NCBI GenBank assembly: GCA_003258735.1
Contig: QHME01000003.1
Coordinates: 1-64,000 of the forward strand
Direction of reading: 5' to 3'
DNA from: Candidatus Melainabacteria bacterium
GTDB lineage: Bacteria > Cyanobacteriota > Vampirovibrionia > Gastranaerophilales > Gastranaerophilaceae
DNA length: 64,000 nucleotides
A model generated the notes under the pieces. That model was given only the letters and a program-made list of their open reading frames with translations. It had not been told where the DNA came from and did no database searches. Both the position numbers and the translations under genes were made by a program. Of the stretch, positions 22,842 through 32,346 are shown piece after piece (within the stretch, counting starts at the first letter, position 1; every line of letters starts with the position of its first letter).

Positions 22842-24450
22842 AACTTATTTCTCCTTTTTCTTTCTTTATTAAGCTGTGTTCGCAATCTTCACTTGTTTCA
22901 AGGTAATCCGTACGATAATGTGCGCCCCTTGACTCCTTACGGTTTAGTGCAGATTTTACAATCAAACTGGCAGTTATTAACATATTTCTCAATTCGTATT
23001 CATCTTTTGACAAACATTTGTAATCACGGTGAAACTCCTTGCACATTTGCTCAATATCAGCCAAAGCACGATTTAATGATTTTTCATCACGATAAATCCC
23101 TACATTGTCCCACATTGTATTTTGTAGTTTTGATTTCAAACTTGAGATATCAACTTTTAGAAAATCACGTTTTTCATCATATTTTGATATCACATCTTCA
23201 TAATTTTTATCATCTACATTTTCAAAAGATAAATCTTTATTTTTTAGAAATTCAGATGCCTCATAAGCACAAACTACACATTCTAAAAGCGAATTACTTG
23301 CCAATCTGTTTGCACCATGCAAACCGGTAGAAGAAACTTCACCAATCGCATAAAGTCCTTTTATTGAAGTCTCGCCTTTCAAATTGGTTTTAACACCACC
23401 CATGAAATAATGTGCAGCAGGTGCAACAGGAATTAAATCCTTTGAGATATCAATGTTTGAGTCCATACATTTTTTACCAATCGTAGGGAATCTTTTTGAC
23501 AATTTTTCTTTTCCGATAACAGTTGCATCAAGATAAACATTTGGAACATTGTTATCGCGCATTTCGCAATAATTTGCACGAGCGACTATATCACGTGGAG
23601 CAAGTTCTTTTTTTTCATGGTACTTTGACATATATTGATAACCTGATTTGTCGCAAAGTTTTGCACCTTCTCCACGTACAGCCTCACTAATCAAAAATCT
23701 GTTATGATTTACTTTATCATCAATTGCCAAAGCAGTTGGGTGAAATTGAACAAACTCCATATCCTGCAAAACCGCACCGGCACGATAAGCTAGAGCAAAC
23801 CCATCACCTGTAGCTCCTGATGGATTTGTTGTATATTTGTACAACTGTCCGAGTCCGCCTGTTGCCAAAATTACGCAATGAGACTTGATTGTTTCATATT
23901 CATCATTTTGCGAATGATAAACAATCACTCCACCGCATTCAGAATTTTTTACCAACAAATCTACCGCATCAGTATTTTCATAAACTTTGATATTTTTATT
24001 ATTTTTCACAGCCGAACATAATGCAATTTCGATTTCTCGTCCCGTAGCATCTCCGCCAGAATGTAAAATTCTGCGAACACTATGAGCAGCCTCTTTTGTC
24101 AGTGTAAAGTTTCCATTTTCATCTCTATCAAATTCAACTCCGAACTTCAACAAATCGCGTACAACTTTATCAGAATTTTCACTAATAAATTTAATTGTAT
24201 TAATTTCGCTCAAACCTGCACCGGCTCTGATTGTATCTGTAACGTGAGATTCAACCGAGTCATTTTTATTATCTTTTAATACTGCAACCATACCACCTTG
24301 AGCGTAATAAGAATTACTTTCGCCAAGTTGAGATTTTGTAATCAACAAAACTCCATCAGGTAGATCTAACTGCTGTTCAATCTTTAATGCAGCATACAAG
24401 CCTGCAATTCCGCTTCCGATTATTACCGCTGAAAATTTGGAGTATTTCAT
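22831..24450 (-). CDS. nadB: L-aspartate oxidase
   Basis: FAD enzyme oxidising L-aspartate to iminoaspartate, the first step of de novo NAD synthesis. 539 residues: N-terminal dinucleotide fold AVIIGSGIAGLYAAL, SYYAQGGMVAV, RRILHSGGDATG, EFVQFHPTAL and the C-terminal flavin contact GEVSSTGLHGANRLASNSLLE, all expected of NadB rather than succinate dehydrogenase. AGGA precedes the ATG. Followed directly by nadC. Confidence 0.97.
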   Translation of the reverse strand: MKYSKFSAVIIGSGIAGLYAALKIEQQLDLPDGVLLITKSQLGESNSYYAQGGMVAVLKDNKNDSVESHVTDTIRAGAGLSEINTIKFISENSDKVVRDLLKFGVEFDRDENGNFTLTKEAAHSVRRILHSGGDATGREIEIALCSAVKNNKNIKVYENTDAVDLLVKNSECGGVIVYHSQNDEYETIKSHCVILATGGLGQLYKYTTNPSGATGDGFALAYRAGAVLQDMEFVQFHPTALAIDDKVNHNRFLISEAVRGEGAKLCDKSGYQYMSKYHEKKELAPRDIVARANYCEMRDNNVPNVYLDATVIGKEKLSKRFPTIGKKCMDSNIDISKDLIPVAPAAHYFMGGVKTNLKGETSIKGLYAIGEVSSTGLHGANRLASNSLLECVVCAYEASEFLKNKDLSFENVDDKNYEDVISKYDEKRDFLKVDISSLKSKLQNTMWDNVGIYRDEKSLNRALADIEQMCKEFHRDYKCLSKDEYELRNMLITASLIVKSALNRKESRGAHYRTDYLETSEDCEHSLIKKEKGEISFAK

Positions 24451-24680
24451 ATATTTATTATCCTGTGTTTTGTATTTTCCTCATACTATAACAAACAGAG
24501 AAGTTTCGCCATAAAATTAAATATTAAAATTTTATAAATATATATATAAATTAAAAATATTATTTAATAACAAACATAAACCTCAATAATAATAGCCGCA
24601 ACAAACCGCCACAAAACAGATATCACCAATCATTCAAAACAATATAATAATAAAAAATAACCGTTAAGGAGTGAGAAATT

Positions 24681-25349
24681 ATGATTAATTCAGCAATAAA
24701 ATTACTACTTGTAGAAGATCACAAACTTATGCGAGTAGGTTTAAAATCTCTGTTTGAAGAGCAAGACGGACTAGAAGTTACATCAGAAGCTCAGAGCGGA
24801 CATGAGGCAATTGAAAAATTCAAAACCACTCACCCTGATGTAACCTTGATGGACATAGGTTTGCCTGATATGTCAGGAATTGAAGCTACAAAAAAAATTC
24901 TTGAACTCAACACCAATGCAAAAGTTATTATGTTGACGTCACATCTGAGTGAACAAGAAGTTCTTAACTCCTTGCAAACAGGCGCACGCGCCTATGTAAT
25001 GAAAGATATTAATACAGATATTTTAAAAATGATTATCCAAACAATAAAAGAAGGAGCTATGTGGATTGACCCACTTGCCGTACCTATATTGAGAGACAAA
25101 AATTGTGGAATTGTTCCGCAACGGCAAATGTCACGCGCAATGTTCCGAGAACAACATTCAAACCTTACACAAAGAGAGTATGAAGTCTTGAAACTGGTTG
25201 TTGACGGCAAATCAAACAACGAAATTGCAGAAGCGCTAACTATTTCTGCCCACACTGCAAAAGCACATGTTTGCAATATTATCCAAAAACTCGTAGTTGA
25301 TGACAGAACCCAAGCCGCAGTAAAAGCATTGAAAGAAGGACTTGTTTAA
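24681..25349 (+). CDS. NarL/FixJ-family response regulator
   Basis: 222 residues. Receiver domain (about 7-125) with acidic pocket VEDHK, phospho-acceptor Asp58 in VTLMDIGLPDMSG, Thr/Ser switch MLTSH and Lys in YVMKDI. C-terminal LuxR-type HTH (about 157-218): LTQREYEVLKLVVDGKSNNEIAEAL and AHTAKAHVCNIIQKL. It acts as a phosphorylation-controlled transcription factor. No kinase adjoins; the nearest sensor kinase is at 30427. AAGGAG precedes the ATG. Confidence 0.96.
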   Translation: MINSAIKLLLVEDHKLMRVGLKSLFEEQDGLEVTSEAQSGHEAIEKFKTTHPDVTLMDIGLPDMSGIEATKKILELNTNAKVIMLTSHLSEQEVLNSLQTGARAYVMKDINTDILKMIIQTIKEGAMWIDPLAVPILRDKNCGIVPQRQMSRAMFREQHSNLTQREYEVLKLVVDGKSNNEIAEALTISAHTAKAHVCNIIQKLVVDDRTQAAVKALKEGLV

Positions 25350-25358
25350 ACATACGAA

Positions 25359-25386
25359 AAGGGAGCCTATTCGATAAGCTCCCTTA
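25359..25386 (+). terminator. Terminator of the response-regulator gene
   Basis: AAGGGAGC/GCTCCCTT stem followed by a T-rich run, 10 bases after the stop. Confidence 0.8.
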
Positions 25387-25408
25387 TTGCAACAAGTGCA
25401 ATCAAACT

Positions 25409-25714
25409 TTATGCTGCATTTTCTTGCCTTATCAAACGTAAAACATTAGTTGCAACAGTAGACTGAATTTCTGATTTTGAATCCTTCAGATACTCAAATG
25501 CCATAAATAAGAATCTATTTTTGTCATACCAACGCCTCATTTGATATGAGCGAATCCTATCTAAGTAAATTTGTCGATTTGGTTCATAACCTGCTTTGCG
25601 AAGTTCTGTCAGCATTAATTTTGCATACCGAGTTTGGTCTTCTGCTTTGGCTAATTCTATTTTACTAATTACAATACAAACATCAGGTGACAATTCATAC
25701 CAACGACTGCGCAT
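25409..25714 (-). CDS. Hypothetical 101-residue basic helical protein
   Basis: Start set at ATG 25714, which has AGGAG 7 bases upstream; an upstream extension to 25894 would overlap mnmA and encode a low-complexity hydrophobic stretch without ribosome binding site. The protein (MRSRWYELSPDVCIVISKIE...) is rich in Arg, Tyr and Glu and looks wholly helical; no membrane span. Family not recognised. Divergent from mnmA. Confidence 0.75.
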   Translation of the reverse strand: MRSRWYELSPDVCIVISKIELAKAEDQTRYAKLMLTELRKAGYEPNRQIYLDRIRSYQMRRWYDKNRFLFMAFEYLKDSKSEIQSTVATNVLRLIRQENAA

Positions 25715-25854
25715 TTCACAACTCCTATCTATATCCCTTATATATATTATAAGATATCTGGCTAAAATTTTAAAGTCTAATACTTTAGAATTAATACATT
25801 GCTTAATAAATAAATATAAAATTTTTCGTTTATAATTAAAAAAAAGGATAAACA

Positions 25855-26913
25855 ATGGAAGATAACAAAAAAGAAAAGATAGCGGTTGTGGCACTATCAG
25901 GCGGAGTTGACAGCTCAGTTACAGCATTTTTATTACAAAAAAAAGGCTACCATGTAATAGGTTTGACAGGTAAAATGGTAAATACCCCTGCAGCTGACAC
26001 AATTTGCAAAAATGCAAAAGAAGTCGCAGATAAACTCGGAATTGAGCACCATATTTTAGATGTAACGAAAGATTTCCAACAAAAAGTTATCGACTACTTT
26101 GAAAATTCGTACAAAAAGGGTGAAACCCCAAACCCTTGTATCGTATGTAATCAATTTATCAAATGGGGCGAACTTTTTGACTACGCAACAAATGAACTCA
26201 AGGCAGATATTTTTGCAACAGGTCATTATGCCGACATAAGACAAGTTGGTGGAGTATACAAGTTATATCCGGCAAAAGATGAGCACAAAGACCAATTGTA
26301 TTTTCTATATCGGCTTGGGCAAAAACAACTTTCTAAAACCGTTTTTCCACTATATGAATACGAAAAAGCACAAGTTAAGCAAATAGCAATAGACTTTGAC
26401 CTACCGTCAAAATCCTCAAAAGAAAGCCAAGATATTTGTTTTATCCAAAAACCAAACACAACAAAAAAATATTTGATTGACAAATTTGGCGAAATAGAAG
26501 GTGATTTTATTGAAATTCCGACCGGTAAAAAACTTGGAACTCACAAAGGACACTACCTCTACACAATAGGGCAAAGAAAAGGAATTGGTATTGCTGCCCC
26601 TTATCCGCTATACGTAATAAATATTGATGCAGAAAAAAATATTGTATACCTTGGCAAACGCGAAGATGATTTTCGCTCAAAACTTGTTATTGAAAATTTG
26701 AATTTTTCATACCCAATCGAAACAAAAAACTTTGATGCTCTTGTCAAAATCCGTTACAACATGCCAGCACAAAAAGCAAAAGTTCAGTTGATTGATGACA
26801 AAATTGAAATTGAGTTTTACAAACCTGTAAACTCAGTAACACCTGGACAAGCAGGGGTAATCTATGACCTCAATGACGGACACCTAATTGGTGGTGGCAC
26901 TGTTTGTTGGTAA
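25855..26913 (+). CDS. mnmA: tRNA-specific 2-thiouridylase MnmA
   Basis: Thiolates U34 of tRNA-Lys, -Glu and -Gln using ATP and a persulfide sulfur carrier. 352 residues: PP-loop SGGVDSS (15-21), TPNPCIVCNQ with catalytic Cys98, ATGHYADI, and SQDICFI with Cys195, the second cysteine of the E. coli Cys102/Cys199 pair. The central GTHKGHYLYTIGQRKG and C-terminal beta domain follow. The MKN motif after the first strand is replaced by TGKM. AAGGA precedes the ATG. Confidence 0.97.
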   Translation: MEDNKKEKIAVVALSGGVDSSVTAFLLQKKGYHVIGLTGKMVNTPAADTICKNAKEVADKLGIEHHILDVTKDFQQKVIDYFENSYKKGETPNPCIVCNQFIKWGELFDYATNELKADIFATGHYADIRQVGGVYKLYPAKDEHKDQLYFLYRLGQKQLSKTVFPLYEYEKAQVKQIAIDFDLPSKSSKESQDICFIQKPNTTKKYLIDKFGEIEGDFIEIPTGKKLGTHKGHYLYTIGQRKGIGIAAPYPLYVINIDAEKNIVYLGKREDDFRSKLVIENLNFSYPIETKNFDALVKIRYNMPAQKAKVQLIDDKIEIEFYKPVNSVTPGQAGVIYDLNDGHLIGGGTVCW

Positions 26914-26961
26914 AGTTTTGCCTTTCCAAATGGTATACTTCATTACAAGATAATAAAATGG

Positions 26962-26987
26962 TGTGGGGAAAACAAAGTATCCCCACA
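26962..26987. repeat. Dispersed palindrome family A, copy 3
   Basis: TGTGGGGA-AAACAAAGTA-TCCCCACA followed by AAATATTTTT; it may double as the mnmA terminator. Confidence 0.75.
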
Positions 26988-27093
26988 AATATTTTTGTCA
27001 TTTGCATTGTTTCGCATTTTCGTCTCTTTGTTTTTAATTTTCTACTTATCTAAAAACATTTTTGCCAACGAAATACTTAACATATACACTATA

Positions 27094-28404
27094 CTAAATC
27101 ACACTTTCCGGTGGATGAGCGATTTCGTATTCAACACGTTCTTTAATTGCTCCAATTGGTTCATAATATGGTGATACTGTCATAATTTGAGCCGCAACAT
27201 CTGGATAATAATAAATAAATCTCAATTCACTTGTTGTTAAAGGTTTTTGAGTATGAACGTTAGCATATCTGGCTAGTTCCAAAATGTTTCTTGCCTCATG
27301 TTCATCTTTAAACTCAAGTTCAAGGTTATTATATACATTTCTGAAACCTTTAATACCACCATATTCCCCTGTGGTAATCATTCTGCCTGTTTCAATAATT
27401 TCAGGTTCACCTCTGCCAAGCTCTTCAAAATCATACAACTCATAATTTCTTCTATCTTTTAAAGCTCCATCTGCGTGGATTCCTGATTCATGCGCAAAAG
27501 CATTATCTCCTACCGCAGGTTGGTTTATTGGAATATTTACCCCAAAAGCATAAGCCGTATATTTTGCCAAATGCCAAGCTCTATCTAGTTTAATATTTTC
27601 ATCAATTTTATATTTTCCTTTAAATCCTGCGGATTTTAAACACGCCAACAAACAAGAAACCAAATCAGCATTTCCTGCTCTTTCGCCCATTCCGTTGATT
27701 GCAGTATTGATATACGCATCAACACCTGCATCAATTGCAGCCCTTGCACCCATCACAGAACAAGCAGTAGCCATTCCTAAATCATTGTGAAAGTGCATTT
27801 CTATTGGCATATTTGTTGCTTTTGCAATTTTATAAATTCTGTCATAAGTAGTCTTAGGATCTTCAAAACCCAATGTGTCACAATACCTGAATCTGTGTGC
27901 ACCTGATTTTTTAGCCTCCAACGCATATTTAATCAAGAAATCAATATCACTTCTTGATGCATCTTCAGCGTTTACTCCAATAATCTTAGCCCCTTTATCA
28001 ATCGCACATTCAACAGCTTCCTTTGTCATTTTGATAATATCATCAGGAGTTTTTTTACCTTGATATTTGCCTGTAATCATTTGTTCCGACGTTGATTGAG
28101 ACAAATTGACATATTTTAATTCCGGAACATTTTTAAATGAAGACTCGACATCAGATGCAATACCACGCATCCAACCTGAAAGTTTAGTTTTCTTGATTGC
28201 TCCGCGTCTAACCAATTCCAAATTACCATTCAAATAGTTCAATTCGTGCTGAGTTGTTGGGAACCCAAATTCAGACTGAGTAATTCCCATATCATCAAGC
28301 ATTAAGTTTATGATTGTTTTTTCTAACTTTGCCAACCCTAATCTTGATGTCTGAACACCGTCCCTGTTAGTTACATCTACAAAATAAATTCTGTTTTCGC
28401 TCAT
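27094..28404 (-). CDS. Homocitrate/2-isopropylmalate synthase-like enzyme
   Basis: 436 residues of the DRE-TIM metallolyase superfamily, which condense acetyl-CoA with 2-oxoacids. Visible: DVTNRDGVQTSR (the D-R-E entry motif, with a Val-Gln variant), MHFHNDLGMATA (metal ligands HxH), NGMGERAGNADL and HESGIHADG. The length is close to homocitrate synthase/NifV; the regulatory LeuA C-terminal domain seems absent. Start set at 28404 (GAGGA upstream) because the reading from 28443 overlaps the -10 TATAAT at 28433-28438. The substrate cannot be settled: homocitrate, citramalate or isopropylmalate. No leuB/C/D or nif genes nearby. Confidence 0.88.
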   Translation of the reverse strand: MSENRIYFVDVTNRDGVQTSRLGLAKLEKTIINLMLDDMGITQSEFGFPTTQHELNYLNGNLELVRRGAIKKTKLSGWMRGIASDVESSFKNVPELKYVNLSQSTSEQMITGKYQGKKTPDDIIKMTKEAVECAIDKGAKIIGVNAEDASRSDIDFLIKYALEAKKSGAHRFRYCDTLGFEDPKTTYDRIYKIAKATNMPIEMHFHNDLGMATACSVMGARAAIDAGVDAYINTAINGMGERAGNADLVSCLLACLKSAGFKGKYKIDENIKLDRAWHLAKYTAYAFGVNIPINQPAVGDNAFAHESGIHADGALKDRRNYELYDFEELGRGEPEIIETGRMITTGEYGGIKGFRNVYNNLELEFKDEHEARNILELARYANVHTQKPLTTSELRFIYYYPDVAAQIMTVSPYYEPIGAIKERVEYEIAHPPESVI

Positions 28405-28459
28405 ATCTCTATCCTCATTCAATATAAATTCCATTATACACAAAATTATGTTAATTCAC

Positions 28460-28488
28460 TTGCTTTTTTATATAAAATTAATTAGAAT
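28460..28488 (+). promoter_or_regulatory. Promoter of the TPR gene
   Basis: TTGCTT (28460-28465), 17-bp spacer, TAGAAT (28483-28488). It puts the transcript start after the ATG at 28491, supporting the ATG at 28509. Confidence 0.6.
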
Positions 28489-28508
28489 AAATGTTAAAGA
28501 GCTGTTTT

Positions 28509-30110
28509 ATGAATATGAAGAACGATACGACAATTTTAGATAAAAAAATTAACAAAGAAGTTAAAGGTGGAAATGTAAAATCCGCAATTGAATTATGCCA
28601 AATAGGATTACAAAAAGATCCGACAAACGCAAACCTACATTTACGTTTGGGTGATTTGTATTTAGCTTGGCATTTAGATATTTATTCATCTTGCCAATAC
28701 ATTGATGAAGCCATCACAGAATACCAAATTGCACTAGAGTCATTTATTGATTCTGCAGAAATTTATTTTAAAATCGGTATGGCACAGTTTTATAAAGGCG
28801 ATTTAGACAAAGCCATTAACTATTTTGACAATGCGGTTTCTAAAGACCCTAAATATGCAAAGGCATATTATATGTTAGCAGAAACTTACACTAAAAAAGC
28901 CAGATTTTTGGATGCCGAAATCAATGCAAAAAAAGCTATCCAATATGCGCCATTAGCAAGTTCTTGTGCACATTACCTATTGCATAATTTGTACAAAATT
29001 TCATCATTCAGAGTATTCAAAAACAAAATAAAATCAGCTTACGAATATTTTATGTCAGTTGCAACATTACCTTTTGACAAAGAGGGAATAAAAAAAGTAA
29101 AGGAATCTTTGACGTATATCAAATTCTTACCAATTCTTTTCAAAGGGTATGTACAAGTTCAAACAAAAGGACTTGATGAGGCTCTTGACATTTATATTGA
29201 TGCAATCGACAAAGCTCCGGGGTTTGTTCCTTTGTATTGCTTATTGGGTGATATTTATTCATCACTTGGACAATTTGAAAATGCTATCACTGAATACAAA
29301 ATGGCAATTTGGCTGGACAACTTGAATATTCCGGCATATAGACATCTTTGCAAGGCTTACGAAGATTTGGGTGATTATGACAATGCTATAGAAGTTTACA
29401 AAAAACTTATCCAAATTATGCCAAACATGCCAGAATTCCATTCAAATTTGGCAAATATTCTATATGTAAAAGGTGATGTTGATGGGGCTGTATCACATTT
29501 TCAAACAGCAGTAACCTTAAATCCGAGCAAGGAATGGACAAGTGTTGTAAACCAAACTTTGGGATTTGTATTCCAAGAAGCGAAGCAAGATTTAGATGCG
29601 GCAATTACATCTTATCAAAGTGCATACCTTTTAACCCCTGAAGATATTGATATTTATATCAACTTGGGTAGCGCTTTTTATGATAAAGAAGATTACGACA
29701 ATGCGCTTGCTGTTTATCGCAATGCACTTGACCTTGACCCACAAAATGCGAAAATTCACTGCAACTTGGGTTTTTTATATTGGGGAAAAGGTGACACTGA
29801 TGAGGCAATCAGGGAATATGAATTAGCAATTGAATTTGACAAAACCTATGATATTGCATACAACAATCTTGGTGTAATTTACCTTGATGATTTGGGCAGA
29901 GTTCAAAAGGCAATTGAAATGTTCAAAAAATCAGTTGAATGTAATCCAAATTATGCGCTTGCTCATTTCAATTTGGCGCGTTCAATTGCAATAACAGGCG
30001 ATAAGATTGAGGCTGCAAAATTATACCAAATCGCTCAAGATGTAAACAAAATTACAAACGAAATTGACCCACAAGATATCACAGACAAAATCAATGCTTT
30101 GTTTGACTAA
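28509..30110 (+). CDS. TPR-repeat protein
   Basis: 533 residues composed of about a dozen tetratricopeptide repeats, for example AEIYFKIGMAQFYKGDLDKAINYFDNAVSKDP, the later block IYINLGSAFYDKEDYDNALAVYRNALDLDP and IAYNNLGVIYLDDLGRVQKAIEMFKKSVECNP. A less regular helical insert lies around 165-230. No signal peptide or membrane helix, so probably a cytosolic scaffold. Start at 28509 has AAGAG 7 bases upstream; an earlier ATG at 28491 lies at or before the transcript start. Partners unknown. Confidence 0.93.
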   Translation: MNMKNDTTILDKKINKEVKGGNVKSAIELCQIGLQKDPTNANLHLRLGDLYLAWHLDIYSSCQYIDEAITEYQIALESFIDSAEIYFKIGMAQFYKGDLDKAINYFDNAVSKDPKYAKAYYMLAETYTKKARFLDAEINAKKAIQYAPLASSCAHYLLHNLYKISSFRVFKNKIKSAYEYFMSVATLPFDKEGIKKVKESLTYIKFLPILFKGYVQVQTKGLDEALDIYIDAIDKAPGFVPLYCLLGDIYSSLGQFENAITEYKMAIWLDNLNIPAYRHLCKAYEDLGDYDNAIEVYKKLIQIMPNMPEFHSNLANILYVKGDVDGAVSHFQTAVTLNPSKEWTSVVNQTLGFVFQEAKQDLDAAITSYQSAYLLTPEDIDIYINLGSAFYDKEDYDNALAVYRNALDLDPQNAKIHCNLGFLYWGKGDTDEAIREYELAIEFDKTYDIAYNNLGVIYLDDLGRVQKAIEMFKKSVECNPNYALAHFNLARSIAITGDKIEAAKLYQIAQDVNKITNEIDPQDITDKINALFD

Positions 30111-30130
30111 TTCGAGTGAGAAATGGAAAT

Positions 30131-30250
30131 TGATATTACAAATTTCATATAAGACTAATTTGTTCAACTTGAAATGCTGAAAAACCAAGTAGTACCAGAA
30201 TATTACGTTTCACTTTAGCTCAACTCGGATTCTGATCAATTCAGCATGAC
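30131..30250. repeat. Dispersed family F, copy 2
   Basis: Aligns over its length with 11465-11582 at an estimated 80 percent identity, ending in TTCAGCATGAC. Confidence 0.7.
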
Positions 30251-30252
30251 AG

Positions 30253-30420
30253 TTAAGGTTTTCTTGCCTTTAGCCACCTTGAAACCACAAGATAAATAAA
30301 CAAAAACAAAGTCGAATAACCGACAATATTTATATCTTCTGCCTTTGCATTCAAATTATGAAGAACAGGATGAGTCAGGAGAATTATCAAATACGCTACA
30401 ACTAAAATACAATCAACCAT
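30253..30420 (-). CDS. Putative 55-residue membrane protein
   Basis: ATG...TAA beginning 6 bases after the sensor-kinase stop. Two hydrophobic segments (VDCILVVAYLIILLTHPVL and GYSTLFLFIYLVVSRW) around a polar turn (NAKAEDINI), ending KARKP with positive-inside logic. There is no strong ribosome binding site, so translation would depend on coupling to the kinase. Family not recognised. Confidence 0.55.
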   Translation of the reverse strand: MVDCILVVAYLIILLTHPVLHNLNAKAEDINIVGYSTLFLFIYLVVSRWLKARKP

Positions 30421-30426
30421 ATTTGC

Positions 30427-32259
30427 TTACACCAAACTATCATCATCGTTTGCACCTTCGACAAGGGACAAATCTATCGGCAAAGAAAAACCAAACGTAG
30501 AACCATGGTTTGGCACTGAATTAACAAAAACATTTCCATGGTGATGTTTTTCTATTGTAGTTTTAACCAGATGAAGTCCAAGCCCAGTACCTTTCACGCT
30601 ATGTGTCTTATTTTCAACCCTATAAAATCTTTCAAAAACTTTCTTTTGAAATTCCGGTGCAATTCCAATACCTTCATCGCGAACAGTCACCGTAACTTGA
30701 TTTTTTTCAGGTTCTTTAAATAATTTCACTGTAATTGTAGAATCTTGTGGGGCATATTTTATCGCATTTGATAGATAATTTGTCAAAGCTCGAGCAATTG
30801 AATCATAATTGAACATCAACAAAGGAATATCATCTTCTTTTTCGACTTCAATTTTCAAATTGTGTTCCTTCAACAATACTTGAACTTGATTAACACAAGC
30901 ATCCACCAGTTGAGAAATATCATTTTCAGATTTTTCAATTTTAGCATTTGAATCTAACCTTGAAAAATCCAAAATATCATTTACCATACTATTTAATCTG
31001 ATAATTTCAGTATTAATCGTTCCAATAAATTCTTTTTGAGTGTCATAGTCAAATTCGTTGCCATAATTGTACAAAGTATCAATATAACTTCTCAAAACAG
31101 TGACAGGAGTTCTCAACTCGTGAGAAACATTTGAAATAAATTGAGATTTCATCTGATCCATCTCAATTTCTCGTGTTACATCAATCAATACAATGATATA
31201 ACCGACATAATCGTGATTATTTTGAGTGAACATCGGAGAAATTATAGATTTCAAAATTCGACCATCAATTGTTATATTAAACATAATCGGTTTTGAAGAT
31301 TTTTCTTCCAGCGAAAGTTTTTTGTACTCATCAATTTTCTCACTGAAACAATATTCTCCTTCTGTATCAACATAACTTTGAATATTAGTGTTTAATAATT
31401 GGTCGCCCTCAAGCTCTAACAACTCTTTTGCATGGTTATTTATTAATGTAACCTTGTCATTATTATCACAAACAACAACACCATTAGCAATACTCATCAA
31501 CACTGCCTCAAGCTTGTTACGTTCTAGTGTCAACTGTTCTATATTTTGCTCTTCATAAACATTTAACCTTGCTGACATGTTATTAAACGCATCAAAAAGT
31601 TCTTTTACTTCATCACTAACATCTTTACCTTCAATTTTGTACCCAAATTCACCTGAGGAAATCTTTTGAACACCATCATGCAAAATTCTAAGTTCGCGCG
31701 TAATTAAATAAGTATTTATCAAAACAACAAATGCAAACACCAACCAAACAATAACAAAAACAAACAAAATTGATGCTCTTGTGGTTGATGAAACTTTTCC
31801 AACAATTGCCCCTGACAATCCAACCGTTACAGAACCAATATTTGCACCGGTTACAACATTAACCATCGGTGAAGAAACAGAAAGACTCGGCTTTTTAGAA
31901 GAATTTTCCATTGAATTTTCGGCACGATAAACCATGTTTCCTTGAGAATCCCTAAACTCAATAAAAATAATATCGTGATGAGATTTCAAAATAGAATCAG
32001 AGTGAGTTTTTAAAATATTATATGCCTCTTTTTGAGAAACATTTTTTGTAATTTCAACACTTTCAATGGCAAGAATTTTAGAAATTACTTGACCAAAATT
32101 TTGGTAGCTGTCATTCAGATTTTTCTGAATATTAACAGTCGCAAAAATCGCAATCGCCATAATTAGCAAGGTACTCAGGACAAGTCCGAAAATAATTAAA
32201 CGGTTTTGTGTTGTTAAACTTATTTTTTGTCTCTCACTCATAGATTTATTATAACACAT
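30427..32259 (-). CDS. Membrane sensor histidine kinase (HAMP-PAS-HisKA-HATPase)
   Basis: About 610 residues: transmembrane segment near the N-terminus (NRLIIFGLVLSTLLIMAIAIF), extracytoplasmic domain, second span (SILFVFVIVWLVFAFVVLI), HAMP linker, PAS domain (ANGVVVCDNNDKVTLINNHAKELL), HisKA with His380 in SNVSHELRTP, and an ATPase domain (NYLSNAIKYAP; RDEGIGIAPEFQKKVFERFYR; GTGLGLHLV). It resembles PhoR/VicK-type kinases. Start choice: ATG 32259 has AAAGG at good spacing; ATG 32241 lies 6 bases after a TATAAT and could be a leaderless start. No response regulator adjoins. Confidence 0.94.
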   Translation of the reverse strand: MCYNKSMSERQKISLTTQNRLIIFGLVLSTLLIMAIAIFATVNIQKNLNDSYQNFGQVISKILAIESVEITKNVSQKEAYNILKTHSDSILKSHHDIIFIEFRDSQGNMVYRAENSMENSSKKPSLSVSSPMVNVVTGANIGSVTVGLSGAIVGKVSSTTRASILFVFVIVWLVFAFVVLINTYLITRELRILHDGVQKISSGEFGYKIEGKDVSDEVKELFDAFNNMSARLNVYEEQNIEQLTLERNKLEAVLMSIANGVVVCDNNDKVTLINNHAKELLELEGDQLLNTNIQSYVDTEGEYCFSEKIDEYKKLSLEEKSSKPIMFNITIDGRILKSIISPMFTQNNHDYVGYIIVLIDVTREIEMDQMKSQFISNVSHELRTPVTVLRSYIDTLYNYGNEFDYDTQKEFIGTINTEIIRLNSMVNDILDFSRLDSNAKIEKSENDISQLVDACVNQVQVLLKEHNLKIEVEKEDDIPLLMFNYDSIARALTNYLSNAIKYAPQDSTITVKLFKEPEKNQVTVTVRDEGIGIAPEFQKKVFERFYRVENKTHSVKGTGLGLHLVKTTIEKHHHGNVFVNSVPNHGSTFGFSLPIDLSLVEGANDDDSLV

Positions 32260-32291
32260 GAAACCTTTATTCCAAAATAAAAATTTGTCAC

Positions 32292-32320
32292 TTGACAAAG
32301 TGTTAGGTTTACCTTACAAT
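32292..32320 (+). promoter_or_regulatory. dtxR-type gene promoter with embedded operator
   Basis: TTGACA (32292-32297), 17-bp spacer, TACAAT (32315-32320). The spacer holds TTAGGTTTACCTTA (32303-32316), close to a DtxR/IdeR half-box pair TTAGGT/ACCTAA. The -35 also overlaps the palindrome TTGTCA-CT-TGACAA (32285-32298). Autorepression is the likely reading. Confidence 0.65.
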
Positions 32321-32346
32321 TATTTTTGTAAAAACTAGAGGTTATT

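Noticed and set aside
25715..25894. N-terminal extension of the 25409 gene giving a hydrophobic, membrane-like start
   Set aside because: It overlaps the mnmA start and has no ribosome binding site, whereas ATG 25714 has AGGAG at good spacing.
27094..28404. Naming this gene nifV or leuA
   Set aside because: Motifs define only the DRE-TIM superfamily; no nif or leu genes are nearby to decide the substrate.
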